A DNA stretch of 64,000 nt, taken from assembly GCA_014529385.2 (NCBI GenBank), contig CM043950.1:74591935-74655934 (forward strand). The letters run 5' to 3'. Below the pieces are notes generated by a model. It did no database searches and was not told the origin of the DNA. It saw nothing but the letters and a program-made list of their open reading frames with translations. Every line of letters begins with the position of its first letter. Within the stretch, counting starts at the first letter, position 1. This DNA is from Adiantum capillus-veneris. Taxonomy: Eukaryota; Streptophyta; Polypodiopsida; Polypodiales; Pteridaceae. Positions 32,042 to 43,796 of this stretch are shown in pieces. Both the position numbers and the translations under genes were made by a program.

Positions 32042-34054
32042 AATGTCATGCTCAGTTTATGATCCAAGGTAATCTTTAAGTATTTAAATATCTCGTATTT
32101 TTTTATCATTAAATAAAAGAAGATGTGTGAAAATGTTTATGTTGAATATCTTGCAGCATACGATCACTACAAATAATTGCTATATGTGAAACTAAAGAGG
32201 AGGATGCAAAGACTCAAGTTATTTTTTGGGAGAGCCTTAATTCAACAATGGAAAAGTACGGACATGGTGCAACTGACTTTGCAGGTTTTATGTCTGATGA
32301 AGCTGGTGCAAATTGGAATGCTATTCGAACAGTCTTCAATGGCGGGCCAGATAATATCATGGAGGGACGTGAACGATCATGCCTATTTCATTGGGAGCAG
32401 AGTCTCCACAAATATGCTAAAAAGTGGATACCTCAGCATCTAACAAATCAACACATTGATATGTGTGAGGATTGGAGAGCTTGTAAGACCAATGTGCTTG
32501 CATCTCAAAAGGCGCTTTCAATTCAAAAGTGGTGGAGACAACATCTATCTATGGAGAGCATCACAAGAGTGAGCAGATGGTTTAAATGGTGGGAGCAACG
32601 AATTTCACACTGGGGAGGAATTGGAACAGATGTAAGTACCTTTATGACAATCTATACTTTTAGAAAAATTTCTTTTCATCCATGAAATTTATAAATTTTA
32701 ATTCATGTTTTTTTGTATTTCATAGGGTGGTCTAAGTCCGTGGGAGCGGGCACAAATTCCCAATGTTAATTTATCAGAAAGTGTACATGCCAGTTGGTTA
32801 GCAGGTGAAGGTGGAAAGGGAAAAATATCCTTGTATGATGCATGTGTAACAGATGTTATAAACTCATATATTCAATGTGCAAAGCGTTTGGGATATACTA
32901 CTGGGCGTTATATAGGAACAGGTCCCACAATGGAGACCTTGCTTTCTTGAGTTGAATCTCAACAAACTCCAACTCCAACCAACGTGGCCCATCTATTACA
33001 CGAGGCTGTTGCAGGGACACCCATGTATGCGCAGCCAATTTTGCATGGAGACAAAGAAATAGTACAACGTAAAAAGAGGGGCAGAACAGGAACAAGTAGC
33101 TCCCATCGGTCGGAATATGTCATGGAATCTAAGCAACGAAACCATCGCGGTCGACAAAAAAAAATCAAGTTTGATACCCAAGGACTAGGTATTTCTAACA
33201 TTCCGCTGCAAATTAGTGACAGTGATGATGATATTGGATCTCAAAAAGAAACAACCACACCTTTGTCATCTAAAACAAACAATGTGTTTGAGAGTGATGT
33301 GCCACGCACTCAGTGGGCCCTCAGGAGAATTCCCATTCAAAGTCAAAGAAAATGTTTTGGAACAGTAGGGAGAAAAAAATGTGACAATATCTTGCATACT
33401 CGCTCAATTGGTCTTGTTGCTCCATGTATATGGTCCGAAAGAATGTTCAAGGATAAAACAATCGAGCAATGGTTATGGTTTTGTAATCACGATATTTTGC
33501 ATACCCAATCAATCAAAAGACAAGTCAAAGATTTACCTCCTGCTCCAAATGTTTGGCCAGTAGCAAGAGGGACAGATATCTCCACACAGGAACTTGCCGC
33601 GGTGCATCAGAGTGGATTTCGGACAGAGAATTCAATGGTAAATCCACAACCTCTTGCTGGCGGCTGCAAAGAAGGTGGTGGCAGCTTGAGGAAGAAAAAG
33701 TGGAGGCATGGAATCTCTAAAGAGGCCATGAAGAAATTGGAAGCATGTAATAGTATGACAATTATATTTTTGGATGAGGTGAAAAGGTCTCAAGAGCATG
33801 TAATTTTCTGAGTTCTCACTGAAAATAGTTATGAGATTCATATAAAACAGAGTCCAGCATACACGTGTCCGGATTTTCAGAAGCGAGAGAATACCAACAA
33901 ATCCTTTTTGGCATGCAAACATATGTACTATGTGTACACAAAAGTGCTAGGACTTGAACTTAAGGAGCACATGATTATTCATCAGCCAACCCTCTCACCA
34001 ATGGACATCACTTTTATTCTTGGACAACCAAGGATGATTTCTCCCTCCATTTAA
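32042..34054 (+). pseudogene. Mutator-like transposase gene, 3' part with SWIM finger
   Basis: Resumes the exon cut at 26523 (TMSCSVYDP, donor near 32070). The next exon (about 32158-32632) has SLQIIAICETKEEDAKTQ and GFMSDEAGANWNAIR with the likely second catalytic Asp, then RERSCLFHWEQSLHKY. After an intron (acceptor before 32726) come VNLSESVHASWLAGEGG and a long basic region. The C-terminus has TCPDF...LACKHMYYVY, a SWIM-type zinc finger in which the first Cys is Tyr (PAYTCPDF), then IIHQPTLS. In-frame stops at 32948-32950 and 33809-33811 and the LTR insertion inactivate it. Core plus C-terminal SWIM is the usual plant MULE transposase layout. Confidence 0.65.
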
Positions 34055-34939
34055 TTACAACTGGTTTGGTATGCTTCTTTCACTCAACTAGAATATTGAT
34101 CTACGATATGAAAGTGTTTTTCTGTATTTATTTTGGTTTATTATGCTTGTGATTATTTATCTTGAATAAACATTGTTTATACAGCAAAGGATTTCAAATT
34201 TCAAGCAAAAGATATGAAGCATCTTGCAAGCTATTTGGGAGCAAATTACTTGCCTTTTAGAGTGACCATTACATTTATGGCGACTATCCTTTTTTGTACT
34301 CTAATTTTGATCTTATCCTGTGGTAGTTTTGCGAATGTACTTACATCCTCAAACTTATGTTGTTTCAAAAAGCAATTGCTTGGGAAAAATAGTATTGTCT
34401 CTATCTGGCATTATTTTTTATTTCATCACATTTATATATGCTGTGGATTATATTTAACTCTGAAATTAGCGTTGTCTGTATTCTGCATGATTTTTTACTT
34501 TATTGCATGTTTATATGCTGTGGATTATTTGACTCTGATCACATGCGTTGCGAGCATATTTGACTCTAATGGCATGAGTTGTGAAATGGTGATTTTATTT
34601 GTTTACATTTTTTCCGTCGTTATGCCCTCTCGGTCTCTCTCTCTCTCTCTTTCTCTGCGTAGTGATATACAACTCTATGATTTTACTTTCTCTCTCTAGA
34701 AGAGAAGTCACTCTCTCTCTCTCTCAAGGATTTATGATCTCTTCTTCCATTGGTAACTCGCATAAATACTATCTCTCTAGAATTTATACTTTCTCTCTCC
34801 GTCAACCACACATATATGGAGTTTTATGACGATTGAAAATTACATTAAATAGATACTTTATGCTATGACACATATTTGGTTAAAAAAACTCTAAAGATTG
34901 CTAAAATTGTCAAAAAAACTTGAAATGAAAAACTCGCAA
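34055..34939. other. Right end of the MULE
   Basis: Includes a possible last exon around 34186-34265 (GATATGAAGCATCTTGC, acceptor TTATACAG before it). Repeats of TATATGCTGTGGATTAT lie near 34434 and 34512, (CT)n at 34634-34660, and AT-rich sequence runs to the 9-bp duplication. No terminal inverted repeat to the left end is visible. Confidence 0.5.
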
Positions 34940-34948
34940 ATGTTAAAT
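34940..34948. repeat. 9-bp target-site duplication, right copy
   Basis: ATGTTAAAT, identical to 6867-6875. On the minus strand it encodes part of the gypsy linker in frame with both flanks. Confidence 0.8.
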
Positions 34949-35629
34949 CCCCTAAGTGTTGTAGATAACATACGTTCTAGCATTCTTTCATCTTCCACTT
35001 TTTGGTTCTCTTGGGAACCTACCTCTTCCAAACCTGGGCAAGAGGTCTCCTCGTTGTTTGGCTTAATCCTTACCCCCATGAATTCAATGGAAGACTCCTA
35101 TTCAATAATGTTGCCGCTACTTTCTCCTTCTGAAGTGCTTTCGGTCCAGCCTTCCTCCGTCTCACTTTGAGATGATTCTTCATGGATCTCCTCTTGGCGT
35201 TGCTCCTTCATGTCAAAGACAACCTTCTTATGATTGTCATTCCTGCAAATTAGCTTTCCACCCTCTTGGGTAACCATTTCCTTTTGTAGACATAACATAA
35301 ACATCCACCGCCTTCTTAATGCCAAAGGCCTCCACAAAGACATCTTTACAAATGCCTACGCACCTAGCCTTGCTATTGTTTGCCATTTTCACTTTGACTT
35401 CAGGTGTCTCATGGATTTGCATGCCTAGTCTTTGCATGAGTCCCTCTGTCATGATACAAATTTGTGCACCCCCATCCACTAGACCTTTCCTAACCAATCT
35501 TCCTTTGATGTAACAATCAACCACAGGTGTAATATCCTCATTCATTTCAGCATCTGAAATTTTTACAGCAGGAACACTCTCTTTTATCTTTCTCCTAGTG
35601 CTAACTGCCTTCGTTAAATCCCTCCTCAC
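34949..35629 (-). pseudogene. Protease and acidic linker of family B
   Basis: The frame from 35629 carries VVDCYIKGRLVRKGLVDGG, a retropepsin active site with DGG in place of DTG/DSG, then IMTEGLMQRLGMQIHETPEV and YVMSTKGNGYPRG. The second half of the domain is lost after GYPRG, where element A has GYPIILGRPWL. A Glu/Ser-rich linker follows (35343-35098) with one stop near 35097. The frame then stays open to the 9-bp target site, where it joins the RT linker at 6866. Confidence 0.75.
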
Positions 35630-35977
35630 TTATGGGCATAATGCAAGAAACTCAGGCCATGAGATATCTAGACCCTTACCTCTCATGTCTTCCAATAGGT
35701 TGTATGGAGCCATACCATGTTCAAGAGGGATGTCTTGGAGATTGATACGATGTCGATTCCTTCTAGCTTCCTTGGTCTCCTTTGCCTTCTTGCCTCATCC
35801 ATGGTCACTCTGTGATGTGACACCTTCTTTCTCTTTACCTTTTCCTCGGCCACGCTTAATGCCATTTTCTTCCATGTCAACCTCATTTGAGTTTGTCACC
35901 TCTACCACATGCACATTTGGATCTAGCAAAGGTGGAACTCCTTCTACCCCTTGTGGAGGTGGTCTTGGTAAATTTGG
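35630..35977 (-). other. Spacer between gag and protease of family B
   Basis: Degraded coding sequence on the minus strand. The left end of copy 1 (1-73) matches 35910-35982. Short frames with Lys/Arg-rich stretches are visible but interrupted by stops. Confidence 0.5.
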
Positions 35978-36808
35978 TCATTGACTAGTTCCTTTACCTG
36001 CATTCATCACTGGGTAATTCAAGTCAGGTCTCCTTGTCTCCCCACGGGGCCAAGGACAATTATACATCCCATGTCGAGACTCTCCGCAATTCCAACATTG
36101 CAAGAATCTCCTAGGTCGTGGATCTCGCTCTTCAGACTTCTTTGCTTGTCCCTTTGGACCTACAGCTTGTGCAAGGTGAATTGATAAGTTGTTTGAAGAT
36201 TCATTTAACTTCTCAATCACTTCTGCTGCTACCTCAGGAAGCTCCCTAGATGTTGATGCTTGTGACTTACCTTTGGGTTTAAGACCTTCTATTGGAACCT
36301 CTCCCCTTAGGCACTTGAGTTTTCTACATTTCTCAACAGCCCTAGTTTCAGCTACATCAAAGGTAGCAGTTTCACCCGCCTCAACTTTTATCTTAAGGTT
36401 AGGAAAGAGTCCGGCTATGAACCTCTCCTTCTTTAGGAACTCTGCACCATCACCAGGGTTAGCAACATTTCTCACCCATACAGCCCAAAGACGTAGAAAC
36501 TCTAGCTTGTACAAGTAGTAGTCATCTAGGTCTTTTTGCTTATAAGAAACAATTTCTTGCCATAGTTTTTGAGTGTTTTGGGGATCAAAGAAGTATCTCT
36601 TGAAATGATTCACAACTTCCATGTAATTCCCTTTAACTTCCTCAGGCAGCGAGTCAAACCAAGTGCTAGAATCTTTCCTAAGGACCGCTTCAATCATCTC
36701 TACACGTTCTTGATCAATTACTATCCTCTTAATACGACAAGAGATCTTGAAATCAGTTTTAAGGTGACAACACGTTTTTTTTTTCTTTTTATAAGATTTA
36801 CACAGTAA
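35978..36808 (-). pseudogene. Ty3/gypsy gag of family B
   Basis: The fullest gag in the window. From 36697 the frame has VLRKDSSTWFDSLPEEVKGN, HFKRYFFDPQNTQKLWQEIV, LEFLRLWAVWVRNVANPGDG, FIAGLFPNLKIKVEAGE and the CCHC knuckle CWNCGESRHGMYNC, then a Pro/Arg-rich tail. The N-terminus (36697-36808) is damaged compared with copy 1, which begins upstream of FGEPVEDAKLFL. It would form the virus-like particle in which reverse transcription occurs. Confidence 0.85.
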
Positions 36809-36831
36809 TATTTTCTAAATTGAAATCTATT

Positions 36832-37050
36832 CTACAACAAAATAAAAATATTCACATCAAATGACCTATGATAATCAATAAGAGGCAGGATGATAGGGTT
36901 TTGCGATGCCAGAATTTCTCCTACTTTTTGGGCACCAAACATGAACACCATACGTTGTTGAAAGTGGATATTCCTACTAATTGCAACGTTTATTTTAATG
37001 TGTGGAGTGAAATGGAAGGGGAAAACCTCTATTCCTAGGGCATTATCCAT
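36832..37050 (-). CDS. Conserved small ORF b of family B (split element)
   Basis: A 72-codon intact ORF: MDNALGIEVFPFHF, ISRNIHFQQRMVFMFGAQKV, GEILASQNPIILPLIDYHR. Only a few residues differ from the ORF at 740-958 despite the age of the element, so the open frame has persisted. Function unknown. Confidence 0.6.
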   Translation of the reverse strand: MDNALGIEVFPFHFTPHIKINVAISRNIHFQQRMVFMFGAQKVGEILASQNPIILPLIDYHRSFDVNIFILL

Positions 37051-37073
37051 GGTCTATGCATGACCTAATGCTT

Positions 37074-37284
37074 AAAATAAAAAAAAATATAGATGTCCAA
37101 ACTAAGGTCGTACCTAATGAGAGGCAAAATAAAGGGATTTACTGATGCGTTTATCTCTGCCAACTAAGGGGACCTAAAATTCTATGAATTACACGTTGAA
37201 ATTGCAACTTAGTAATAAAAATTATGTGTACCTTTTGCCTTGCAATCGGAATGAAAGGATCATACAAATTCTCGTGATTCATGG
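37074..37284 (-). pseudogene. Small ORF a of family B (frameshifted)
   Basis: Starts MNHENLYDPFIPIARQ like copy 1 but shifts frame at LGP, where a base is missing in the RRLAEI region, and stops early. The remaining sequence to about 37080 still aligns with copy 1. Confidence 0.65.
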
Positions 37285-37338
37285 AAACTACTTGACTATT
37301 CTAAAGATTGATCCTACACAAAAACATACACAAGTTAG

Positions 37339-37358
37339 TTCCTCAGTGGGGGCACCAA
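37339..37358 (-). other. Primer-binding site of split family B element
   Basis: TGGTGCCCCCACTGAGGAAC on the minus strand, three bases after the LTR end. Same as element A. Confidence 0.7.
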
Positions 37359-37360
37359 TT

Positions 37361-37522
37361 TGAGGCGGTCCGGGGCGGGCAACAAGAAGAGTGGCCTCTA
37401 AGCACCCTTCTAGGCTCCCGTGTTGCTCAATTGGGTTAGCGTTGGAAAAAACAACAAACCAGCAACCTAACCCTACAAAAATTTGGGGCACCACCTAGTT
37501 TCGGATGCGAACTAGGACGCGT

Positions 37523-37557
<35 letters not shown>

Positions 37558-39185
37558 TCGGGCTGCTTGGAAATGTATCAGCAATGATAAAGAAAACACA
37601 ATTATATATGTAAGAAAGAGAGAGAAGGGGGAGGGGGTGCTTGTTGCATTAATACCTTCCTACAAATCTGTCATGACCAATCAAAGTGAGATTAGTATTT
37701 GTTCAACATAGCTTGAGTAAACTACACCACAACACATCACAAGAAAAGCCACCCCAATCACTGTCTTAAGGCTAGGGGAGTCCTCTCCACCCTGTCGCTC
37801 TCTTACAATATGTGGAATTTATGGCTAAATTGATGACAACACCCAGAGACAAGCTATCAAGAACTTAAAGAAAACACCAAGACACTTACACATCATTGTT
37901 GTCCATTACTTCACGTTGGAAGAGAGACAAAGTATCCAAGCTCAATCCAAATCCACCCTCCTTGATTCTGCAAATGTTGGGCTTACACTAGTAGGATAAA
38001 TGATAGATTTACTACTCTCAATTGAATGATCACTCTCTCTTACAATGTCATAGAGCTCCCTTGCTAATCACCCCTAATACAATACATGCATATGCATAAG
38101 ACAATGAGCTTCCACTCAAGAGATCCTTCTAGAGAGGTTGAGCTTGGCTTCTCACGCTATAGCATAGTGCTCTTGCTTATGGATCCCCCCTTTTGTGCTA
38201 GCTACACCCTCCTTTTATAGAAATTTTGAGGGCTAGGGTTACTCCTCTAACCATGTTTGGGTTAGATTTTCAGCACTTATCTAATTTCTTTTGATTGGAA
38301 TTATCAACAAGTTGGTGTGGATAGATGAAGAAGAGAGAGAGGAGAGAAGTGGAGGTGATAGGAATTTTCATAGTAGGTTAGTGTTAGTAAATTAGTAGAG
38401 TTAGTATTTTTATTAATATTAATTTACAAATGGAATTGGATATTTACAATGGAAGTATCCATATAGGATACAAATAAGGAAGAGAAAACTCTTAGTAGAG
38501 GTAAGAAAATATGGATTTCTTACAATGTTGATGCTCCAAGTGTCTTGAGTAGGGTCAATTTTCACGCTTGTTGACGGTCCACTAGCTTTGACGGTACGTT
38601 TTTTCTCCACTCTTGACCTTCATTGAGAGCCAAGGTGAGTGAACATGAGTAATCAATCACCATGATGCTGTCTTTCAAGAGAAGAGGCTGAATTTTGTGG
38701 TTTTTTGATAGATATGGGTAATATGGATGAGGAAAAATGAGACTAGGTGGTCAATTTTGGAATGGAAGTGTGTGTAGAAGACATGAGTTCACCATGGTTT
38801 CTCTTATTCTTCAAGGTTGAGAAGAAGGTGAGTAGGGTGCAGAGAGGTGGGGATGATGAGTGGAGAAGTGTGTGTGAAAGAGGAAAATGATAAAGTGGAA
38901 GAGGGAGTGTAGCTGTATAGCATGGGCCAAACTGGGGTTCACCAATTAAATCATAGCTCACAGCTCGTAGCTTAAAAAAATATGAAAAACTTTGAGGTAA
39001 AATTTCAGTCCACGAGCTACAACTTTTGTTTGTATCACCTTTTCAAATTCGGGGAGCATGTGATCTTTAAAAATTCAACAAAACGGACTGTTTTTTTTCC
39101 ACTTCACAAAGTCCTTGTGAGATCCTTCTTTGGATGATTCTTTTGAATACCTCCAAGAGTGAGCCCCCCATGGTGCATACATGCA
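37361..39185 (-). repeat. 5' LTR of split family B element
   Basis: Matches 3553-5195 over 37361-38922. The extra 38923-39185 matches the distal part of the copy 1 LTR (2930-3204). A minus-strand TATA box CTATAAAAGG lies at 38211-38220. Contains (GA)n near 37520. The outer end is set at the shared TGCA and is uncertain by tens of bases. Confidence 0.7.
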
Positions 39186-39944
39186 TTCCACATACCCTTG
39201 ACCTTATTTGGTAGGTCTATAATTGGAGATATTGTTCAAATCATGATATAAGTGAATAGTACAACTAAGAAAATCAAATATTGAGGGGTGTAAAAAAAAT
39301 ATGTACATGTCAAATATAAATAATATAGGTGGAAAATATATAAAGGGATCAAAATAAATCTCTCTCATTATAAGTCTACCATAAATAGAGAAATATTTTT
39401 GGTGGTCTAATTTATGAGAGTAATAGAGAATAGATGTAGGAAGGAAAAAATCACAATAGTGAAAAATATACACATAAATAGAACTAGTTTTTTTGGATTT
39501 TTGTTGGGATGGAGTTACACCAAAAATAAGAGAATCTTGCATGAAATTATTTTTATATGGAATAAAGAGTATGCAAAATGATAAGAAAAAATGTGGTTAT
39601 GGTGAGTCAATGTACATAGCATAAATAACACACCATAGGTCGAAATATTTAAATAAATACCAAAATAATTATGAAAAATCCTTTTATTTAGGCCCTATAT
39701 ACAATGAAATATTTACACATAAATGGGCCATAATATACTTAGAATTTTTTTTATTTTTTTGGCTCAACTAGCCCAGTGACTAGCTAATTGAGGGTTTTTA
39801 AGAAGATATGGGAAAAGTCCCCGAACTCACACACACCTATATACAGTTAAAGGATGAGGGTAATCACAGTGTTTAAGTGATTTGATAGGGTGAGGTAACT
39901 CGCTATGGAAATTACAGAGACCTGAAAAACGGCTATCAATATAA
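39186..39944. other. AT-rich unassigned region
   Basis: No gene or repeat recognised. Plausibly older sequence flanking the family B and C elements. Confidence 0.4.
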
Positions 39945-40111
39945 ATAAATACCAAAAGGGGCGCCAAGGTTGGGGGTCAATACTCTCTAGGGTGGAATTC
40001 TACCACTCTGTGTCGCATGTCCATTCTCTCTCTCAGTTCATTTGTTATTGAAGTGCTAAAAGTTTGTTCAACTGTTCTTTTATGTTGGCAAGTGGTTCCC
40101 GTCTTGTGACA
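39945..40111 (+). repeat. 5' LTR of element C, 3' remnant
   Basis: Only the last ~167 bp of the LTR is present. Upstream sequence does not match the full LTR. Confidence 0.8.
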
Positions 40112-40112
40112 C

Positions 40113-40125
40113 TGGTATCAGAGCA
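40113..40125 (+). other. Primer-binding site of element C
   Basis: TGGTATCAGAGCA, one base after the LTR end GTGACA; complementary to the 3' end of plant initiator tRNA-Met. Confidence 0.9.
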
Positions 40126-41418
40126 TTAGGCGTGTGCTTTTCTAAAGCATACCGGTCCTACAAAAGAGGAGACAGAGCTATTGGATTTTTATTTGAGGTA
40201 TCTTTGGCCTCTATCCCGACCTATTAGCCACTCCCACCCTTACTTCATCGCGCATCGGGCGCGCTCCCATCTTCACCGCTCATCTCTTACAGGGTGTAAG
40301 CCATTAAGATCACTTGCAAGAGAAGGATCTAAGATTTGTTTTGAGCTGCAGTTTTTCTGAGAGATAGTAGTACCATGCAGATATTGATAGATACCAAGCA
40401 GCATACTCCAAGTACTTGGCAAGATTTCAAGAAAATTTTTTCCTGAAGTTATATGGTTTTTGACATCTTCCTTTGGAGTGCAACTTTTGGCAAAGTGGGG
40501 TATCCTGAAATGCTTGCCATGGAAACCCTACCAGATTATAACTTGAAATTTCTTGACATCTCCCAGTAGATGTCTCTTCACAAGCAGATGACCTTGAAGG
40601 TTTAGTGTGATTGCTATCTTGGGACTACCGTCGTGGCTGCCAAAGAAACATTGTTTGTCCAAGAGCTGATGGACCATGTTGTGCTTGGCCACAACCTTAT
40701 GGAATGAACCTAACCCTAATTTTTTGTGCAAGTTTTAGGATGGAAAGTCAATCGACTTTCGGAGCTCGATTGATTTTGAGATTGATTTTTTAGTTTAAAA
40801 TCTGTTTGAGAACTTGTTTGGTGGTCCTATTTGTTTGAAATGGATGGTATCTATTTTGGACCTGTTTTGGTTCCGATTTGGTTTGTTTGGCCTTGCGTCT
40901 TAATACCGATTTCATTGATTGGTGATTTTACTCCCGGGTGGAGAAGTGAGAAATATTGTTTTGGTATTGTTTGAACCTCAAAACAACGCAGGCCGATGCC
41001 TGGGTAGCATTTGTTGTATGTTTGAAAACCTCCGAACAACGCATGCCGATGCTTGGGGAGTGTTTGGTTGTATGATTGAACCTCTAAGCGATGCAGACTG
41101 CGGTTTGGGGAGCGTTTAGTTGTACAGTCCTTTGAGCTCATGGCCCATACCTTTTTAGGCTATTTGCAAGGGGAGTGATGAGGTAGTCGTTGAGTAGCTT
41201 CATACCGCAGACCGTTTGTCTCAGGGGAGTGCTCAACGGCGATGTTTGTTGTGTCTTGTATCATGCATATGTAAGCATTTGTGCGGCATTGTGATGTGTC
41301 AATTACTGAATATTCCTAATTGGATGAGATATCCTGGTTATGTAATTTTAGTGCATCAAGACACCCGTGGAAGATCAATATGGTCTTAGGTGTGATGGCT
41401 AATTTTCTGATCTGGACA
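40126..41418 (+). other. Interior of element C
   Basis: No coding frame longer than about 70 codons with protein character. Three short repeats, each with CGCAGGCCGATGCYTGGG-like or GATGCAGACTGCGG-like words, lie at 40985-41110. Confidence 0.5.
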
Positions 41419-41553
41419 AAAGGAGAAGCTAACTCCTTGATCAAAAGAGCAGAAAGGAGAAGCTAACTCCTTGATCAAAACAACCGAAAGGAGAAGCTTA
41501 CTCCTTGATCAAAAGAGTAGAAAGGAGAAGCTAACTCCCTAATAAAAAGAGCA
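41419..41553. repeat. Four tandem 34-bp repeats, each a small hairpin
   Basis: Units start at 41419, 41453, 41487 and 41521. Each has AAGGAG, a 7-base loop AAGCTAA (AAGCTTA in unit three) and CTCCTT (CTCCCT in unit four), followed by GATCAAAA. The pairing arms are kept while spacers vary. Confidence 0.85.
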
Positions 41554-41647
41554 AACAAATTTTCCCTCAGAATGTCCCTAGGAAATTTTTGAGCTAACTT
41601 GAGTTGTTTTGCACATATGCTGTAATCGTGGACGATTACTCTCTTTC

Positions 41648-41659
41648 AAGAAGGGGAGA
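41648..41659 (+). other. Polypurine tract of element C
   Basis: AAGAAGGGGAGA immediately before the LTR start TGTAACA. Confidence 0.85.
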
Positions 41660-43346
41660 TGTAACAAACTACTGATGTTGGTTCAACGAAAGTTGGTCGA
41701 AGCTAAGATATGGTCTATGCCACGCAAAGGTGGAAGTCGAGTGCAGTGCAGAAGGTAAGGGCAGGTGCCACGACCTGGGCAGCCAAAGGATAGCGGAAAT
41801 GTATTCTTAAAGAGGCTTTTTAGGCCAAAAGTGTTGTAGGATAGTCCAGATGGGATGGCAGATCAAGGTGTCCGTAATGCCAAATCTGTGTCTTAGAATG
41901 TAGTGTTTAGTGTGCTCTAGAAGCCGGTCCAGACGGCTCCTCAAACGAAGCCCAGTGCTCTCAGATATTGCAGTTTAAAGGAAGAGTGTGTAGCAGATCC
42001 CGACGGATAGCGCAGCTGGGGACAGCTGGGGACAGGTGGCTCGGGCTGATGTCAATATATACATGTGTAGTGCTCGAGTTACGGAGCACGCCTGTCTTTT
42101 CGGAATGCGAATCAGAGCTCTGGATAGATAGTTAAGGTCAATTGAATTTTTTCCAGGGGCCAGGTTTGGGCCACTTGACCGCATCGATGGATGTGCCATC
42201 TGGCATCTTCTGGGCCTCGCCAAAGTTTGCGATGAGGGTATGCACTATGTGGAGCTAGTCGTAGTCGACGGCATTTGAATGTGAGGTCGGAGCGCAGAGA
42301 AGTGATCAATCAAAACTGGCAATGGATAGTGCTCGTGAAAATGACCATGGTGATGGTAGTGAAAGCCCGTGTATATGTTTTTTGAAGTGCAATCAAGCCA
42401 CAGTTACCTCCCATGCTGTTGTTTCCCATTCCCCCCTCTCTTTCTCCTGCTCTCATGGTTCTGCTGGGTGCTGGTTGTGTGGATGTGTGTGCCCCCCCGG
42501 CTAATGGTGTTTTGTGTGAGAGAGTGAGACTGAGTGGCTGTGTGTGTGTAAGGGTGGAGACAGGCAGTGGTAGTAGGAGTGCCTTGTGTGGTGGATTTGT
42601 GGAGTGTGTGAGTAGTGGAAATTGAGCAAGCGGTGGTGTGCTAGTGCAAAGTGTTTCTTTGAAGGTGTTTTCTGAGAGGATAGGGGTGTTGTGGATACCC
42701 TGAGCTATAGAGAGGCCTTTGTGTTGGTGTCGAGAGTGTTCCCCCATTCCCCCTCTCCAACGTGTCAAAGCCTTGAAGAACGGGGCCAACTTGCAGATGT
42801 CGACCGAGGGGCCTAAACCCTAAGAAGCACAAGTAACAGAAGAAGAAGTCCTACCAACTTATGGGGAGCCCATTCGATGGGGCTTCAAGTGGCAGATTTT
42901 CAAAAATCACGCTAGCCAATGACGTGGCATGTTGTACGGATTTCCACATTTTGTGTTGGCTGATGACATGGCAGGCTATACGGATTGCGTGATTTACACT
43001 GGCAGCTTTTGGCATTGATTTTTGGACCAAAAGCTTTTGAGTTTTGAAGGCTTTTTAGTGTAACTGCTTTTCAGGCCAAGGGACTTTAAATATGAGGTTA
43101 GGGCTCATTCTATGGAATGCTTCCTGGAGAAGATGCAGAGTCTTGAGTATCAGCTTGTACTGTGTTGATGCAATATAGAGAAATACCAAAAGGGGCGCCA
43201 AGGTTTGGGGCCAATACTCTCTGGGGTGGAATTTTGCCACTCCGTCTCGCGTGTCATTTCTCTCTCTCAATTCAGTTGTTATTGAAGTGCTAATAGACTG
43301 TTCAGTCTGTTCTTTTCTATTGGCACGTGGTTCCCGTCTTGTGACA
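41660..43346 (+). repeat. 3' LTR of element C
   Basis: 1,687 bp, TGTAACAAAC to CTTGTGACA. Its middle (about 42410-42770) is related to repeats at 57877-58760 and 58998-59845. Open frames inside are not protein-like. Confidence 0.8.
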
Positions 43347-43796
43347 ACGGAGGCAATCTATCCATGCTGAAACCATATAACTCAAACCATGACGTCATCT
43401 ACCCATACTAGCATGTTGTAACCACTTAAAGTGCTAGTTTTCGAGATGAATCGAGGGCTAAAAAATACATATCTGTCTCTAGGGAGGTTCCATAAACCAT
43501 GCATGAAGAATACTGATCTAGTAAGTGCCTCGACCACCAGAGGGGGGGTTGTTAGGTTGCCTCTAATAACCTCATGTCGAACTCAGACCAAATCATTAAA
43601 GAGATCATAGAGACTAAAGGCTTCTCCATACACCTCGATCCATCAGTGTTACCAAATCTGCAATGGTGGTCCACTAAGGGCCCCCATATTTGACTCCGTA
43701 AAGCATAGTTGAAGCCACTAGAGTGCCAAAAATCAAGAGCTTTGTTCAAGGTTCCTGAAACTGAACTTGCGAAAACATTTTTCCTCCTAAGGTTGC

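Larger units (their letters stand above)
39945..43346 (+). mobile_element. Non-coding LTR element C
   Basis: The left LTR is truncated (39945-40111) and the right LTR full (41660-43346). They share AATACCAAAAGGGGCGCCAA and the end GTGGTTCCCGTCTTGTGACA. A tRNA-iMet-type primer site follows the left LTR, and a polypurine tract precedes the right one. The 1.55-kb interior has no recognisable gag or pol, so the element would need proteins from elsewhere. Confidence 0.8.

Noticed and set aside
41419-41553. CRISPR-like array of four 34-bp units
   Set aside because: Units are contiguous without spacers, in a plant LTR element; it is a tandem repeat.
42310-42789. 159-codon minus-strand open frame
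   Set aside because: Within the 3' LTR of element C; related copies at 58 kb do not keep the frame.
43347-43796. LINE RT tail with a WVDD box
   Set aside because: WVDDVMV at about 43390 could be a polymerase motif, but its distance from motif A and the intervening sequence do not fit; left unassigned.
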